Assembly: GCA_902489225.1 (NCBI GenBank)
Contig: CABTZA010000122.1
Location: 1-5,571, forward strand
Reading direction: 5' to 3'
From: an uncultured Collinsella sp.
GTDB taxonomy: Bacteria > Actinomycetota > Coriobacteriia > Coriobacteriales > Coriobacteriaceae
DNA: 5,571 bases
The notes under the pieces are model-generated. The model was not told where the DNA came from. It searched no databases and worked only from the letters and a program-made list of their open reading frames with translations. A program made the position numbers and the translations under genes. This document shows, in pieces, positions 1 to 5,518 of this stretch. The number at the start of each line of letters is the position of its first letter. The stretch's first letter is position 1.

Positions 1-2054
1 GGAGCGCACAGCAGGTTGAAGGCGCCGAAGGCAACGCAGGCGCCCATAGTCGGGAACATGCCGGCGAACGCGGTCCACAGGCTCGGGTCGGTCTCGCCCG
101 CGTCGGCGACCGACAACAGCGAGCCGGCGGTGGCGACGACGTTCTCCTTAGCCACAAGGCCCGAGACGGTCAGCGCGGTTGCCTGCCAGGTGCTAAAGCC
201 GAGCGGGGCGAAGATCCAGGCGACCAGGTTGCCGAGCATGGCAAGCACGGAGTAGTCCATGAACTCCTCGGGGATGCCCTCCATGGCAGGCAGGAAGCCA
301 AAGGAACCGTTGTAGCTACCAAAGTTGGAGAGGAACCAAACCACGACAGTGGAGGCAAAAATGACCGTGCCGGCCTTCTTGATAAAGGCCCAGCAGCGCT
401 CCCACACATGCAGCGCCCAAGAGCGGATCGCCGGGAAGTGGTAGGCGGGAAGCTCCATAACGAACGGCGTCGGGCGACCGGCGAAGAGTTTGGTCTTCTT
501 GAGCATGAGGCCCGAAGCGATGACGGCAAAGACGCCCAGGAAGTAGAAGAGCGGGCTGATCCATGCGGCGGTGGTAGAAGAATCGCCGATGATGGAACCC
601 ATGAGCAGGGCGATGATCGGCAGCTTGGCGCCGCAAGGGATGAACGTGGTGGTCATGACCGTCATGCGGCGGTCCTTCTCGTTCTCGATGGTCTTGGTGG
701 CCATGACGCCGGGGACGCCGCAGCCCGAGGACACGAGCATGGGGATGAATGACTTACCGGACAGGCCAAAGCGGCGGAACACGCGGTCCATGATGAAGGC
801 AACGCGAGCCATATAGCCGCAGTCCTCCAAGAAGGACAGCATGACGAACAGCAGGAACATCTGCGGCACAAAGCCGAAGATGGCACCCAAACCACCGACG
901 ATACCGTCACAGACGAGCGAATCGACCAGGCCGCCGTCCTCGGTGCCACCCGCCACAAGGGCGTCGTGCACCACGGTGGTGATACCCGGGACATAGGGGC
1001 CGTACTGCGCCGGGTCAACCGAATCGGCGTCGTCGCCCGCAGCCTCGACAGCCGCGTCGTAGGCGTCGCGACCCTGGCCGAGCACATACCAGCCGTCGGT
1101 GCCGAAGAGCTGGTCGTTGGTGAAGTCGGTCACCGTGCCGCCCAAGGTGGAAACGGCGATGTAGTACACGGCGAACATGATGACCACAAAGATCGGCAGG
1201 CCCAGGATACGGTTGGTAACCACACGGTCGATCTTCTCGGAGGTGCTCATCTTGGCAGGAGCCTTGGTCATGCACTCGTCGATGATGTGGGCAATAACGC
1301 CGTAGCGCTCACCGGTGATGATGGACTCGGCGTCGTCGTCGCAGTCCTGCTCGCACTGGGCGACCAGCTCCTCCACGCGAGCGGCCTTCTCCTTGGTGAG
1401 GTTGATGAGCTTGCAGGCGTCCGCATCGCGCTCGAACAGCTTGACGGCATAGTAGCGGCGCTTGTTGGCGGGGACGCTTGCCGGCAGGTTGTTCTCGATG
1501 TGGTCCAGAACGTCCTCGATGGAGGAGTCGAACTTGTGCTCCGGCACCTGGCCCTTGGAAGCAGCGGACTTCTTAACCTGCTCGAAGAGCTCCTTGATGC
1601 CCTTGTTCTTAAGGGCCGAGATCATCATAACCGGGCAGCCGAGCTTCTTGGAGAGCTTGTCCGTGTCGATCTTGTCGCCGTTCTTCTCGACCAAGTCGGC
1701 CATGTTGAGGGCAACGACCACGGGCAGGCCGGTCTCGATAACCTGAAGCGCCAGGTACAGGTTGCGCTCGAGGTTGGTGGCATCGACAACTTGGACGACA
1801 ACATCGGGCTCGCCGCTCATGAGGTAATCGCGCGAGCATTGCTCCTCGGGGCTGTAGGGGGAAAGCGAGTAGATGCCAGGGAGGTCCGTGATGGTAACGT
1901 TCTTGTCGCTTAGGAGCTTGGCTTCCTTTTTCTCAACCGTGACGCCGGGCCAGTTGCCAACGTAGCCGTTGGCGCCGGTGATCAGGTTGAAAAGCGTGGT
2001 CTTGCCGCAGTTGGGGTTACCCGCCAGCGCGACATGGATCTGAGAATCCGCCAT
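1..2054 (-). CDS. feoB: Ferrous iron transport protein B (FeoB), partial: C-terminus lies beyond the left edge
   Basis: FeoB is an inner-membrane Fe2+ importer with an N-terminal small-G-protein domain. The reading frame is open from the ATG at 2054 to the window edge, giving 684 full codons; family members are usually about 650-800 residues, so only a short tail is missing. Visible G motifs are G1 GNPNCGKTT (residues 12-20), the switch-I segment GNWPGVTVEKKE (33-44, Thr39), G3 DLPG (57-60), G4 NMAD (117-120) and G5 around SAL (146-148). A helical linker follows. The membrane part starts near TNRILGLPIF (280-289) and includes GFVPQMFLLF, the LEDCGYMAR segment (409-417), GCGVPGVM with Cys445, and the second Gate-like stretch ending at FNLLCA at the edge. 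A purine-rich ribosome site, AAGGAAGAAGGA, lies at 2059-2070. It is the last visible gene of the feo operon, 123 bp after feoA2. An acidic stretch at about residues 314-357 is unusual. Identity is very secure. Confidence 0.97.
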   Translation of the reverse strand, partial: MADSQIHVALAGNPNCGKTTLFNLITGANGYVGNWPGVTVEKKEAKLLSDKNVTITDLPGIYSLSPYSPEEQCSRDYLMSGEPDVVVQVVDATNLERNLYLALQVIETGLPVVVALNMADLVEKNGDKIDTDKLSKKLGCPVMMISALKNKGIKELFEQVKKSAASKGQVPEHKFDSSIEDVLDHIENNLPASVPANKRRYYAVKLFERDADACKLINLTKEKAARVEELVAQCEQDCDDDAESIITGERYGVIAHIIDECMTKAPAKMSTSEKIDRVVTNRILGLPIFVVIMFAVYYIAVSTLGGTVTDFTNDQLFGTDGWYVLGQGRDAYDAAVEAAGDDADSVDPAQYGPYVPGITTVVHDALVAGGTEDGGLVDSLVCDGIVGGLGAIFGFVPQMFLLFVMLSFLEDCGYMARVAFIMDRVFRRFGLSGKSFIPMLVSSGCGVPGVMATKTIENEKDRRMTVMTTTFIPCGAKLPIIALLMGSIIGDSSTTAAWISPLFYFLGVFAVIASGLMLKKTKLFAGRPTPFVMELPAYHFPAIRSWALHVWERCWAFIKKAGTVIFASTVVVWFLSNFGSYNGSFGFLPAMEGIPEEFMDYSVLAMLGNLVAWIFAPLGFSTWQATALTVSGLVAKENVVATAGSLLSVADAGETDPSLWTAFAGMFPTMGACVAFGAFNLLCA

Positions 2055-2058
2055 TCAA

Positions 2059-2100
2059 TCCTTCTTCCTTGTGTGCCTGCGCTGCTTTCTCCGCGCAGGC
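2059..2100 (-). promoter_or_regulatory. Stem-loop directly upstream of the feoB ribosome binding site
   Basis: On the minus strand, GCCTGCGC (2093-2100) pairs perfectly with GCGCAGGC (2075-2082) around a 10-base loop. The feoB Shine-Dalgarno stretch (2059-2070) begins four bases after the stem. No T-tract follows, so this is not an intrinsic terminator. It could modulate feoB translation or protect or process the mRNA between feoA2 and feoB. The structure is seen in the sequence; its role is inferred. Confidence 0.5.
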
Positions 2101-2122
2101 TGGATAATGTGCTTCAAAGATG

Positions 2123-2157
2123 CTGCATTAAGTTAGAAAAACCTAACTTTATCTGCA
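2123..2157 (-). promoter_or_regulatory. Inverted repeat between feoA2 and feoB (operator-like or RNA stem-loop)
   Basis: AAGTTAG (2130-2136) and CTAACTT (2143-2149) are perfect 7-base inverted arms around a six-base A-rich spacer. An outer CTGCA/TGCAG pairing (2123-2127 with 2153-2157) extends it as a stem with an internal loop. In the minus-strand RNA the hairpin loop is GUUUUU. The arms share AAGTTA with the arms of the dyad upstream of feoA1, and loosely resemble half-sites of DtxR/IdeR-type iron regulators. It could be a secondary operator or an intra-operon RNA structure. Confidence 0.45.
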
Positions 2158-2177
2158 GAAATATACGTCGCAAGCCC

Positions 2178-2399
2178 TTACTGGACCTCGACGACGGCCG
2201 CCTCCTCCTTGCGGATGGAAAGCTCGTAGCCGCGCACGTTGATCTCGACCGGATCACCGAGCGGCGCGACCTTCACGACCTTGAACGAAGTGCCCTTGAT
2301 GAGCCCCAAGTCCATAAGGTGTCGGCGAAGCGCACCCTCACCGTGAAGCTTGACGATGGTAGAGCTCTCGCCCACCTTAACGTCACCCAACGTCTTCAT
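2178..2399 (-). CDS. feoA: FeoA family protein, second copy (73 aa)
   Basis: FeoA proteins are small cytosolic SH3-like beta-barrel proteins thought to support or regulate FeoB during Fe2+ import. This copy fits the family closely: an N-terminal LGDVKVGES, then the signature LRRHLMDLGLIKGTSF (about residues 24-39), then APLGDPVEINVRGYELSIRKEEA (about 45-67), the classical FeoA C-terminal block. The length of 73 residues is typical. The start is fixed by an AAAGGGGG ribosome site at 2408-2415, eight bases upstream of the ATG. It begins 39 bp after feoA1 ends and lies 123 bp before feoB, so cotranscription is likely. It is closer to the family consensus than the first copy and may be the main FeoB partner. 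Confidence 0.93.
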   Translation of the reverse strand: MKTLGDVKVGESSTIVKLHGEGALRRHLMDLGLIKGTSFKVVKVAPLGDPVEINVRGYELSIRKEEAAVVEVQ

Positions 2400-2438
2400 C
2401 CTCTTGTCCCCCTTTCGGTTTTTATGAAATGCTGCTGA

Positions 2439-2681
2439 CTAACCGACGGTCATGATGTGCATGGCAACCTTGGAATCGATGCCAAAGCGTGCGCCCAGCA
2501 CCGTGACGATGATATTGGCACCACTCGAGCTCACCACGTGGATTTCGTTGCCCTCGACAAAGCCGAGGTCCTTGAGGTGGTGTTTCATGTCCTCATTGCC
2601 CTTTACACGAGACACGCGCACGGTTTCGCCCGCTTTTACCATCGAAAGCGGCATGGCCGGCATTTGCGGTCCGCAAGACAT
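2439..2681 (-). CDS. feoA: FeoA family protein, first copy (80 aa)
   Basis: This is a second, divergent FeoA-type protein and the first gene of the feo operon. The core LKDLGFVEGNEIHVVS (about residues 36-51) matches the FeoA DLGF.xG signature, and the C-terminal part ANIIVTVLGARFGIDSKVA matches the later strands. The N-terminus carries a Met/Pro-rich extension (SCGPQMPAMPLSM) absent from the second copy, including one Cys. The first ATG is chosen because AGGAG (2688-2692) lies six bases upstream; Met7 or Met14 are possible starts but lack such a site. The stop is TAG. Paired feoA genes before feoB occur in other Gram-positive and anaerobic bacteria (family knowledge). The two copies are clearly not a recent duplication, so distinct roles are plausible. 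Confidence 0.9.
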   Translation of the reverse strand: MSCGPQMPAMPLSMVKAGETVRVSRVKGNEDMKHHLKDLGFVEGNEIHVVSSSGANIIVTVLGARFGIDSKVAMHIMTVG

Positions 2682-2722
2682 GAGTTGCTCCTAACGTCAG
2701 TTCGTCCTCAACATCGACGCGT

Positions 2723-2778
2723 AAAAAGTTAACCACGTCTATGTTCGCTATAGTAAACTAGCACGTGGTTAACTTTTT
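2723..2778 (-). promoter_or_regulatory. 56-bp dyad in the feo promoter region, probable operator
   Basis: Two perfect 16-base inverted arms (2723-2738 and 2763-2778, each containing AAGTTAACCACGT or its complement) flank a 24-base spacer. The spacer has its own dyad, GTT..CTATAG..AAC (2743-2758), with the same centre at 2750.5. The site lies about 40 bases upstream of the feoA1 start and downstream of the HPr terminator, which is where the feo promoter must be. A minus-strand TATAGC at 2747-2752 could be a -10 element, but no good -35 was found. An iron-responsive repressor of the DtxR/MntR or Fur type is a reasonable guess; the regulator is not in the window. Confidence 0.7.
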
Positions 2779-2820
2779 GGAAAGGGTCCCCATTCAGATT
2801 TCGAAAAAGTTTCCTATACG

Positions 2821-2861
2821 AAACAAAAGGGCGCGGCAAAGGACCATCCTTTACCACGCCC
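2821..2861 (-). terminator. Rho-independent terminator of the HPr gene
   Basis: The minus-strand RNA folds into a 15-bp stem (2847-2861 with 2829-2843) with a three-base loop. It is followed at once by TTTTGTTT (2828 to 2821). Two positions that are A-C mismatches on the plus strand become G-U wobbles in the minus-strand RNA, so the polarity is clear. It begins 8 bases beyond the HPr stop codon and separates that gene from the feo operon. Confidence 0.9.
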
Positions 2862-2869
2862 TGTCATGC

Positions 2870-3118
2870 TTAAAGCGAGAGATTTCTGATCGATGCGACA
2901 CAGGAGGCCTCATCTACGCCAGAAACGCGGAAGATGATGTCTTCGCCACATTCGCCGCAGAGTGCCATGAGCCCTATAACGTCGCGGCCATCGGTGTAGC
3001 GGTCACCAATCGAAACCGACACGTCACTACGGTGCTTGGCAATGATGTCATAGAGCAGCGCAACCGGGCGGGCATGTAATCCCAACGGATCTTTAATCGT
3101 CTTCGTAAACTCGACCAT
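2870..3118 (-). CDS. HPr-family phosphocarrier protein (82 aa), stand-alone
   Basis: HPr carries phosphate from enzyme I to the EII components of the sugar phosphotransferase system in the cytosol. The active-site block DPLGLHARP (residues 10-18) puts the phosphorylated His exactly at position 15, with Arg17 and Pro18 conserved. The second signature reads GRDVIGLMAL (44-53). Here Asp46 stands where Firmicutes HPr has the regulatory Ser46. A CGEC pair (Cys54, Cys57) follows, plus Cys73. The length fits the family. A GTG at 3163 would add 15 residues, but the ATG at 3118 gives the standard HPr N-terminus and has GGAGG at 3123-3127, four bases upstream. No ptsI gene adjoins it: aspS lies upstream and feo downstream, each behind a terminator. 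It may be the general ptsH or a regulatory paralogue; the sequence alone does not decide. Confidence 0.92.
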   Translation of the reverse strand: MVEFTKTIKDPLGLHARPVALLYDIIAKHRSDVSVSIGDRYTDGRDVIGLMALCGECGEDIIFRVSGVDEASCVASIRNLSL

Positions 3119-3159
3119 GTCCCCTCCCGCGGCATCGCACATTCGGCCGGCAAACCCAG

Positions 3160-3178
3160 CCACGTGGTAGTTATTGTA
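3160..3178 (-). promoter_or_regulatory. Possible promoter -10 element and CCACGTGG palindrome for the HPr gene
   Basis: On the minus strand TACAAT (3173-3178) is a good -10 match about 55 bases upstream of the HPr ATG. No convincing -35 hexamer was found at the usual spacing. The 8-bp palindrome CCACGTGG (3160-3167) would overlap the predicted transcription start, where an operator could act. Its six-base half, CCACGT, is also present in the feo dyad arms. The assignment is weak and inferred. Confidence 0.4.
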
Positions 3179-3203
3179 GCGTTAGATGCTTGTTGAGGGC
3201 GGG

Positions 3204-3377
3204 ACGGAAATCGCATCCCATTTCGAGCGTCAATGATGGGACACAGTTTCCGCCAGAAGGCTCAACCGGAAAGTGCGACCCGTTATTTGGCTGGATTCTG
3301 GGACGCAGTTTCCGCTGAGCGACCCTGGCGGAAAGCGCGACCCGTTCTGGACGCAGATTCCGGGATGCACTTTCCGC
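3204..3377. repeat. Three tandem 62-bp units with alternating inverted 16-base motifs
   Basis: A motif close to GGGACGCAGTTTCCGC occurs on the plus strand at 3238-3253, 3300-3315 and 3362-3377. In inverted form (such as GCGGAAAGCGCGACCC) it occurs at 3204-3219, 3266-3281 and 3328-3343. Both series have an exact period of 62 bases. A weaker plus-strand copy lies at 3348-3363. Each unit is thus an inverted pair with an 18-base centre, able to fold as an imperfect hairpin; successive units are joined by 12 bases. The spacers differ much more than the motifs. The period is not a multiple of three, and no open frame here looks like a real protein. The array fills most of the otherwise gene-free stretch 3119-3474, between the aspS terminator and the HPr promoter. 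Function is unknown. Confidence 0.8.
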
Positions 3378-3416
3378 GACGTCCGGTCGCCCTATACCCT
3401 CACAACCTCGGCGCAT

Positions 3417-3451
3417 AAAAAACGAGGGAAGGCACGCGTCCTTCCCTCGTT
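3417..3451 (-). terminator. Rho-independent terminator of aspS
   Basis: A perfect 12-bp stem (AACGAGGGAAGG at 3421-3432 with CCTTCCCTCGTT at 3440-3451) has a seven-base loop. On the minus strand it is followed by a T-run formed with 3417-3420. It starts 23 bases after the aspS stop codon. The plus-strand side has no T-tract, so it works in the aspS direction. Confidence 0.92.
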
Positions 3452-3474
3452 GTGGGCATTATGTAGCCGCTCGC

Positions 3475-5262
3475 CTACATCAGGCGCAGGCTGACGTCCT
3501 TGAGCTGGGCGCCGGAAACGGCACTCGGGGCGCCCGACATGAGGTCGGAGCCGCTGGCCGTCTTGGGGAACGCCATGACGTCGCGGATGGAGTCGGAACC
3601 GGTGAGCAGCATGCACACGCGGTCCAGGCCCAGAGCGAAACCGCCCATCGGGGGCGCACCAAACTTGAGGGCCTCCATGAGGAAGCCGAACTGAGACTCG
3701 GCGCGCTCCTCGGTAAAGCCCAGGAGCTTGAGCATGGACATCTGCATCTCGGCGTTGTGGATACGCATACCGCCGCCGCCGGCCTCAAAGCCGTCCATGA
3801 CAAAGTCGTAGGTGCACGAACCGGCTGCCAGCGGATCGGCCTCGATCTTGGCGATGTCGGTCTCGGTCGGCAGGGTAAAGGGCTGGTGCTCGGCAGCATA
3901 GGCCTTGCGGTCCTCGTCCCAGTGGAACAGCGGGAAGTTGACGACCCACAGGAAGTCGTGGCCCTCGCGCTTGATCTCGAGTGCGTTGGCCATGTGAGAA
4001 CGCATGCCGCCCAAGATCTCGTCAGAGAGCAGACGCGGGCCGGCGGCGAACATCACAAGGTCGCCGGGCTCGACGTCCATGCGCTCGCGCAGAGCCGCCA
4101 TCTCCTCGTCCGAGAAGAACTTGACGATGGGGCTGTTGATGGAGCCGTCCTCGCGGAAGGCGATCCAAGCCAGACCCTTGGCGCCAAACGTGGAGGCCAC
4201 GCCGGCGAGCTTATCGATCTTGGCACGTGCCCAGGCACCGGCGCCCTTGGCGTTGATGGCCTTGACGACAGAGCCCTCCTCGTTCGCAGCGGTCGCGAAG
4301 ACCTTAAATTTGGAGTTGGCAAAGATGTCGGTCAGGTCGACCAGGTGCATGCCATAGCGGGTATCGGGCTTGTCGGAGCCATAGGTGTCCATGGCATCCC
4401 AGTAGTTCATGCGACGCAGCGGCGTAGGCATCTCGACACCCATGCGACCGAAGGCATCGGCCAGGACCTCTTCGAGCGCGCTCATGACATCATTCTGGTC
4501 CACGAAGGACATCTCGATATCGACCTGAGTGAACTCGGGCTGACGGTCGGCACGCAGGTCCTCGTCGCGGAAGCACTTGGCAACCTGGTAGTAGCGCTCG
4601 ACGCCACCGACCATAAGCAGCTGCTTCAGAAGCTGCGGGGACTGCGGCAGGGCGTAGAAGTTACCCGGCTGAATACGGCTGGGAACGATGAAGTCGCGAG
4701 CGCCCTCGGGCGTGGACTTAAACAGGGAGGGCGTCTCGACCTCCATGAACTCACGGTTGTGCAGCGCCTCGCGAATGGCAAAGGTAAAGTCGGAGCGCAG
4801 CTTGAGGTTGGCCATCATCTCGGGACGGCGGAGGTCCAGATAGCGATAGCGCAGGCGGGTGTCCTCGCTGGTCTCGATGCCGTCCTCGATCTGGAACGGC
4901 GGGGTGACGGACGTGTTGAGCACCTCGGCGTGGTCGGTCAGGACCTCGATCTCGCCGGTCGCGAGCTTGGTGTTGGTGGTCTCCTCGCCACGAGCGCGCA
5001 CGACGCCGTGAATCTTGATGGGCCACTCGGGACGCATGGTCTCGGCGATCTTAAAGGCATCGCCGTCGGAGTGCTCGGGGTCGAAAGTGAGCTGCGTGAT
5101 GCCCTCGCGGTCGCGAAGGTCGCAGAAGATAAGGCCGCCGTGGTCGCGGCGACGGCTCACCCAACCGGTGAGGGTGACCTCTTCGCCCACGTTCTCGAAG
5201 CGAAGCTCGCCGCAGGTACGGGTGTGCATGGAATGCTCGTCAATGGGACGGGTCTGGCTCAT
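3475..5262 (-). CDS. aspS: Aspartyl-tRNA synthetase (595 aa)
   Basis: This class IIb synthetase charges tRNA(Asp) with aspartate in the cytosol. The N-terminal OB-fold anticodon domain spans about residues 13-120 (GWVSRRRDHGGLIF at 33-46). The catalytic domain follows, with motif 1 ending in EVETP (174-178), the TPEGARDF segment (184-191), QSPQ (207-210) and motif 2 FRDEDLRADRQPEFTQ (231-246, Arg232). A bacterial insertion (GAD-type) domain lies around 290-430, and motif 3 GLDR is at 545-548. The length of 595 is normal for bacterial AspRS. The first ATG is preferred over Met12 because AAAGGAGG (5272-5279) lies nine bases upstream. His41, at the position linked to tRNA discrimination, is the non-discriminating-type residue. 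The gene has its own terminator and is transcribed divergently from the SerB-like gene. Confidence 0.98.
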   Translation of the reverse strand: MSQTRPIDEHSMHTRTCGELRFENVGEEVTLTGWVSRRRDHGGLIFCDLRDREGITQLTFDPEHSDGDAFKIAETMRPEWPIKIHGVVRARGEETTNTKLATGEIEVLTDHAEVLNTSVTPPFQIEDGIETSEDTRLRYRYLDLRRPEMMANLKLRSDFTFAIREALHNREFMEVETPSLFKSTPEGARDFIVPSRIQPGNFYALPQSPQLLKQLLMVGGVERYYQVAKCFRDEDLRADRQPEFTQVDIEMSFVDQNDVMSALEEVLADAFGRMGVEMPTPLRRMNYWDAMDTYGSDKPDTRYGMHLVDLTDIFANSKFKVFATAANEEGSVVKAINAKGAGAWARAKIDKLAGVASTFGAKGLAWIAFREDGSINSPIVKFFSDEEMAALRERMDVEPGDLVMFAAGPRLLSDEILGGMRSHMANALEIKREGHDFLWVVNFPLFHWDEDRKAYAAEHQPFTLPTETDIAKIEADPLAAGSCTYDFVMDGFEAGGGGMRIHNAEMQMSMLKLLGFTEERAESQFGFLMEALKFGAPPMGGFALGLDRVCMLLTGSDSIRDVMAFPKTASGSDLMSGAPSAVSGAQLKDVSLRLM

Positions 5263-5271
5263 ACCAGTGAT

Positions 5272-5279
5272 CCTCCTTT
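5272..5279 (-). promoter_or_regulatory. aspS ribosome binding site
   Basis: The minus strand reads AAAGGAGG, a near-perfect Shine-Dalgarno sequence, nine bases before the ATG at 5262. It decides the start in favour of residue 1 rather than Met12. Confidence 0.88.
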
Positions 5280-5284
5280 ATGGA

Positions 5285-5324
5285 TCTGTGCCGCCCCGTG
5301 TCGTTCCGGGCGGCGTCGTACAGA
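5285..5324 (-). promoter_or_regulatory. Structured aspS leader stem-loop
   Basis: In the minus-strand leader, ACAGA/TCTGT (5285-5289 with 5320-5324) forms an outer stem. GCCGCCC/GGGCGGC (5290-5296 with 5308-5314) forms a 7-bp inner stem with an 11-base loop and a five-base one-sided bulge. It ends five bases before the aspS Shine-Dalgarno sequence. No T-box consensus and no terminator T-run are present. Regulation is possible but unproven. Confidence 0.4.
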
Positions 5325-5367
5325 TTTGCCCAGCCTGCGTAAACCGCGCAGCCAGACATGGCGTTCT

Positions 5368-5373
5368 ATGTTA
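5368..5373 (-). promoter_or_regulatory. Possible aspS -10 element
   Basis: The minus strand reads TAACAT here, four of six matches to TATAAT, about 105 bases upstream of the aspS ATG. The hexamer 17 bases upstream (GCGGCA) is a poor -35. The rest of the divergent gap (5263-5518) shows two plus-strand TTGACG hexamers (5422, 5440) without matching -10 boxes. This is a weak call. Confidence 0.25.
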
Positions 5374-5518
5374 TCGCACCCGCGTCGATGTGCCGCGAAA
5401 AAGTAGCTCTTACCCAAAGACTTGACGGAGACGAAACAATTGACGCACCGCGGCACCCGCCCGCGCTATTCACGTGCGACAATATGCCCCAATAAAACAG
5501 CACTTGGAAAGGCCCATC

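Noticed and set aside
966..1913. Plus-strand open frame of 315 codons opposite feoB
   Set aside because: It is antisense to the conserved FeoB coding frame, and its composition mirrors FeoB codon bias.
2765..3079. Plus-strand open frame of 104 codons overlapping the HPr gene and the feo dyad
   Set aside because: It begins inside the feo dyad, crosses the HPr terminator and is antisense to HPr. No ribosome site or family match was seen.
3119..3163. N-terminal extension of HPr to a GTG at 3163
   Set aside because: The extra 15 residues do not match the family. The ATG at 3118 gives the standard HPr start with His at 15, and has a GGAGG site upstream.
3204..3377. CRISPR array
   Set aside because: The motifs alternate in orientation, are imperfect, have spacers of only 12 and 18 bases, and no cas gene is near.
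3171..3494. Small open frames on both strands across the 62-bp repeat array
   Set aside because: The repeat period is not divisible by three, so the frames change from unit to unit. They have no convincing start signals and look like translated non-coding repeats.
3757..5406. Long plus-strand open frame of 549 codons opposite aspS
   Set aside because: It lies antisense to a fully recognisable AspRS, is low-complexity in Gly/Val/Leu/Asp, matches no family I know and has no ribosome site. Long antisense frames are expected in GC-rich genes.
5263..5460. T-box riboswitch for aspS
   Set aside because: No T-box core consensus, specifier loop or terminator/antiterminator pair could be found.
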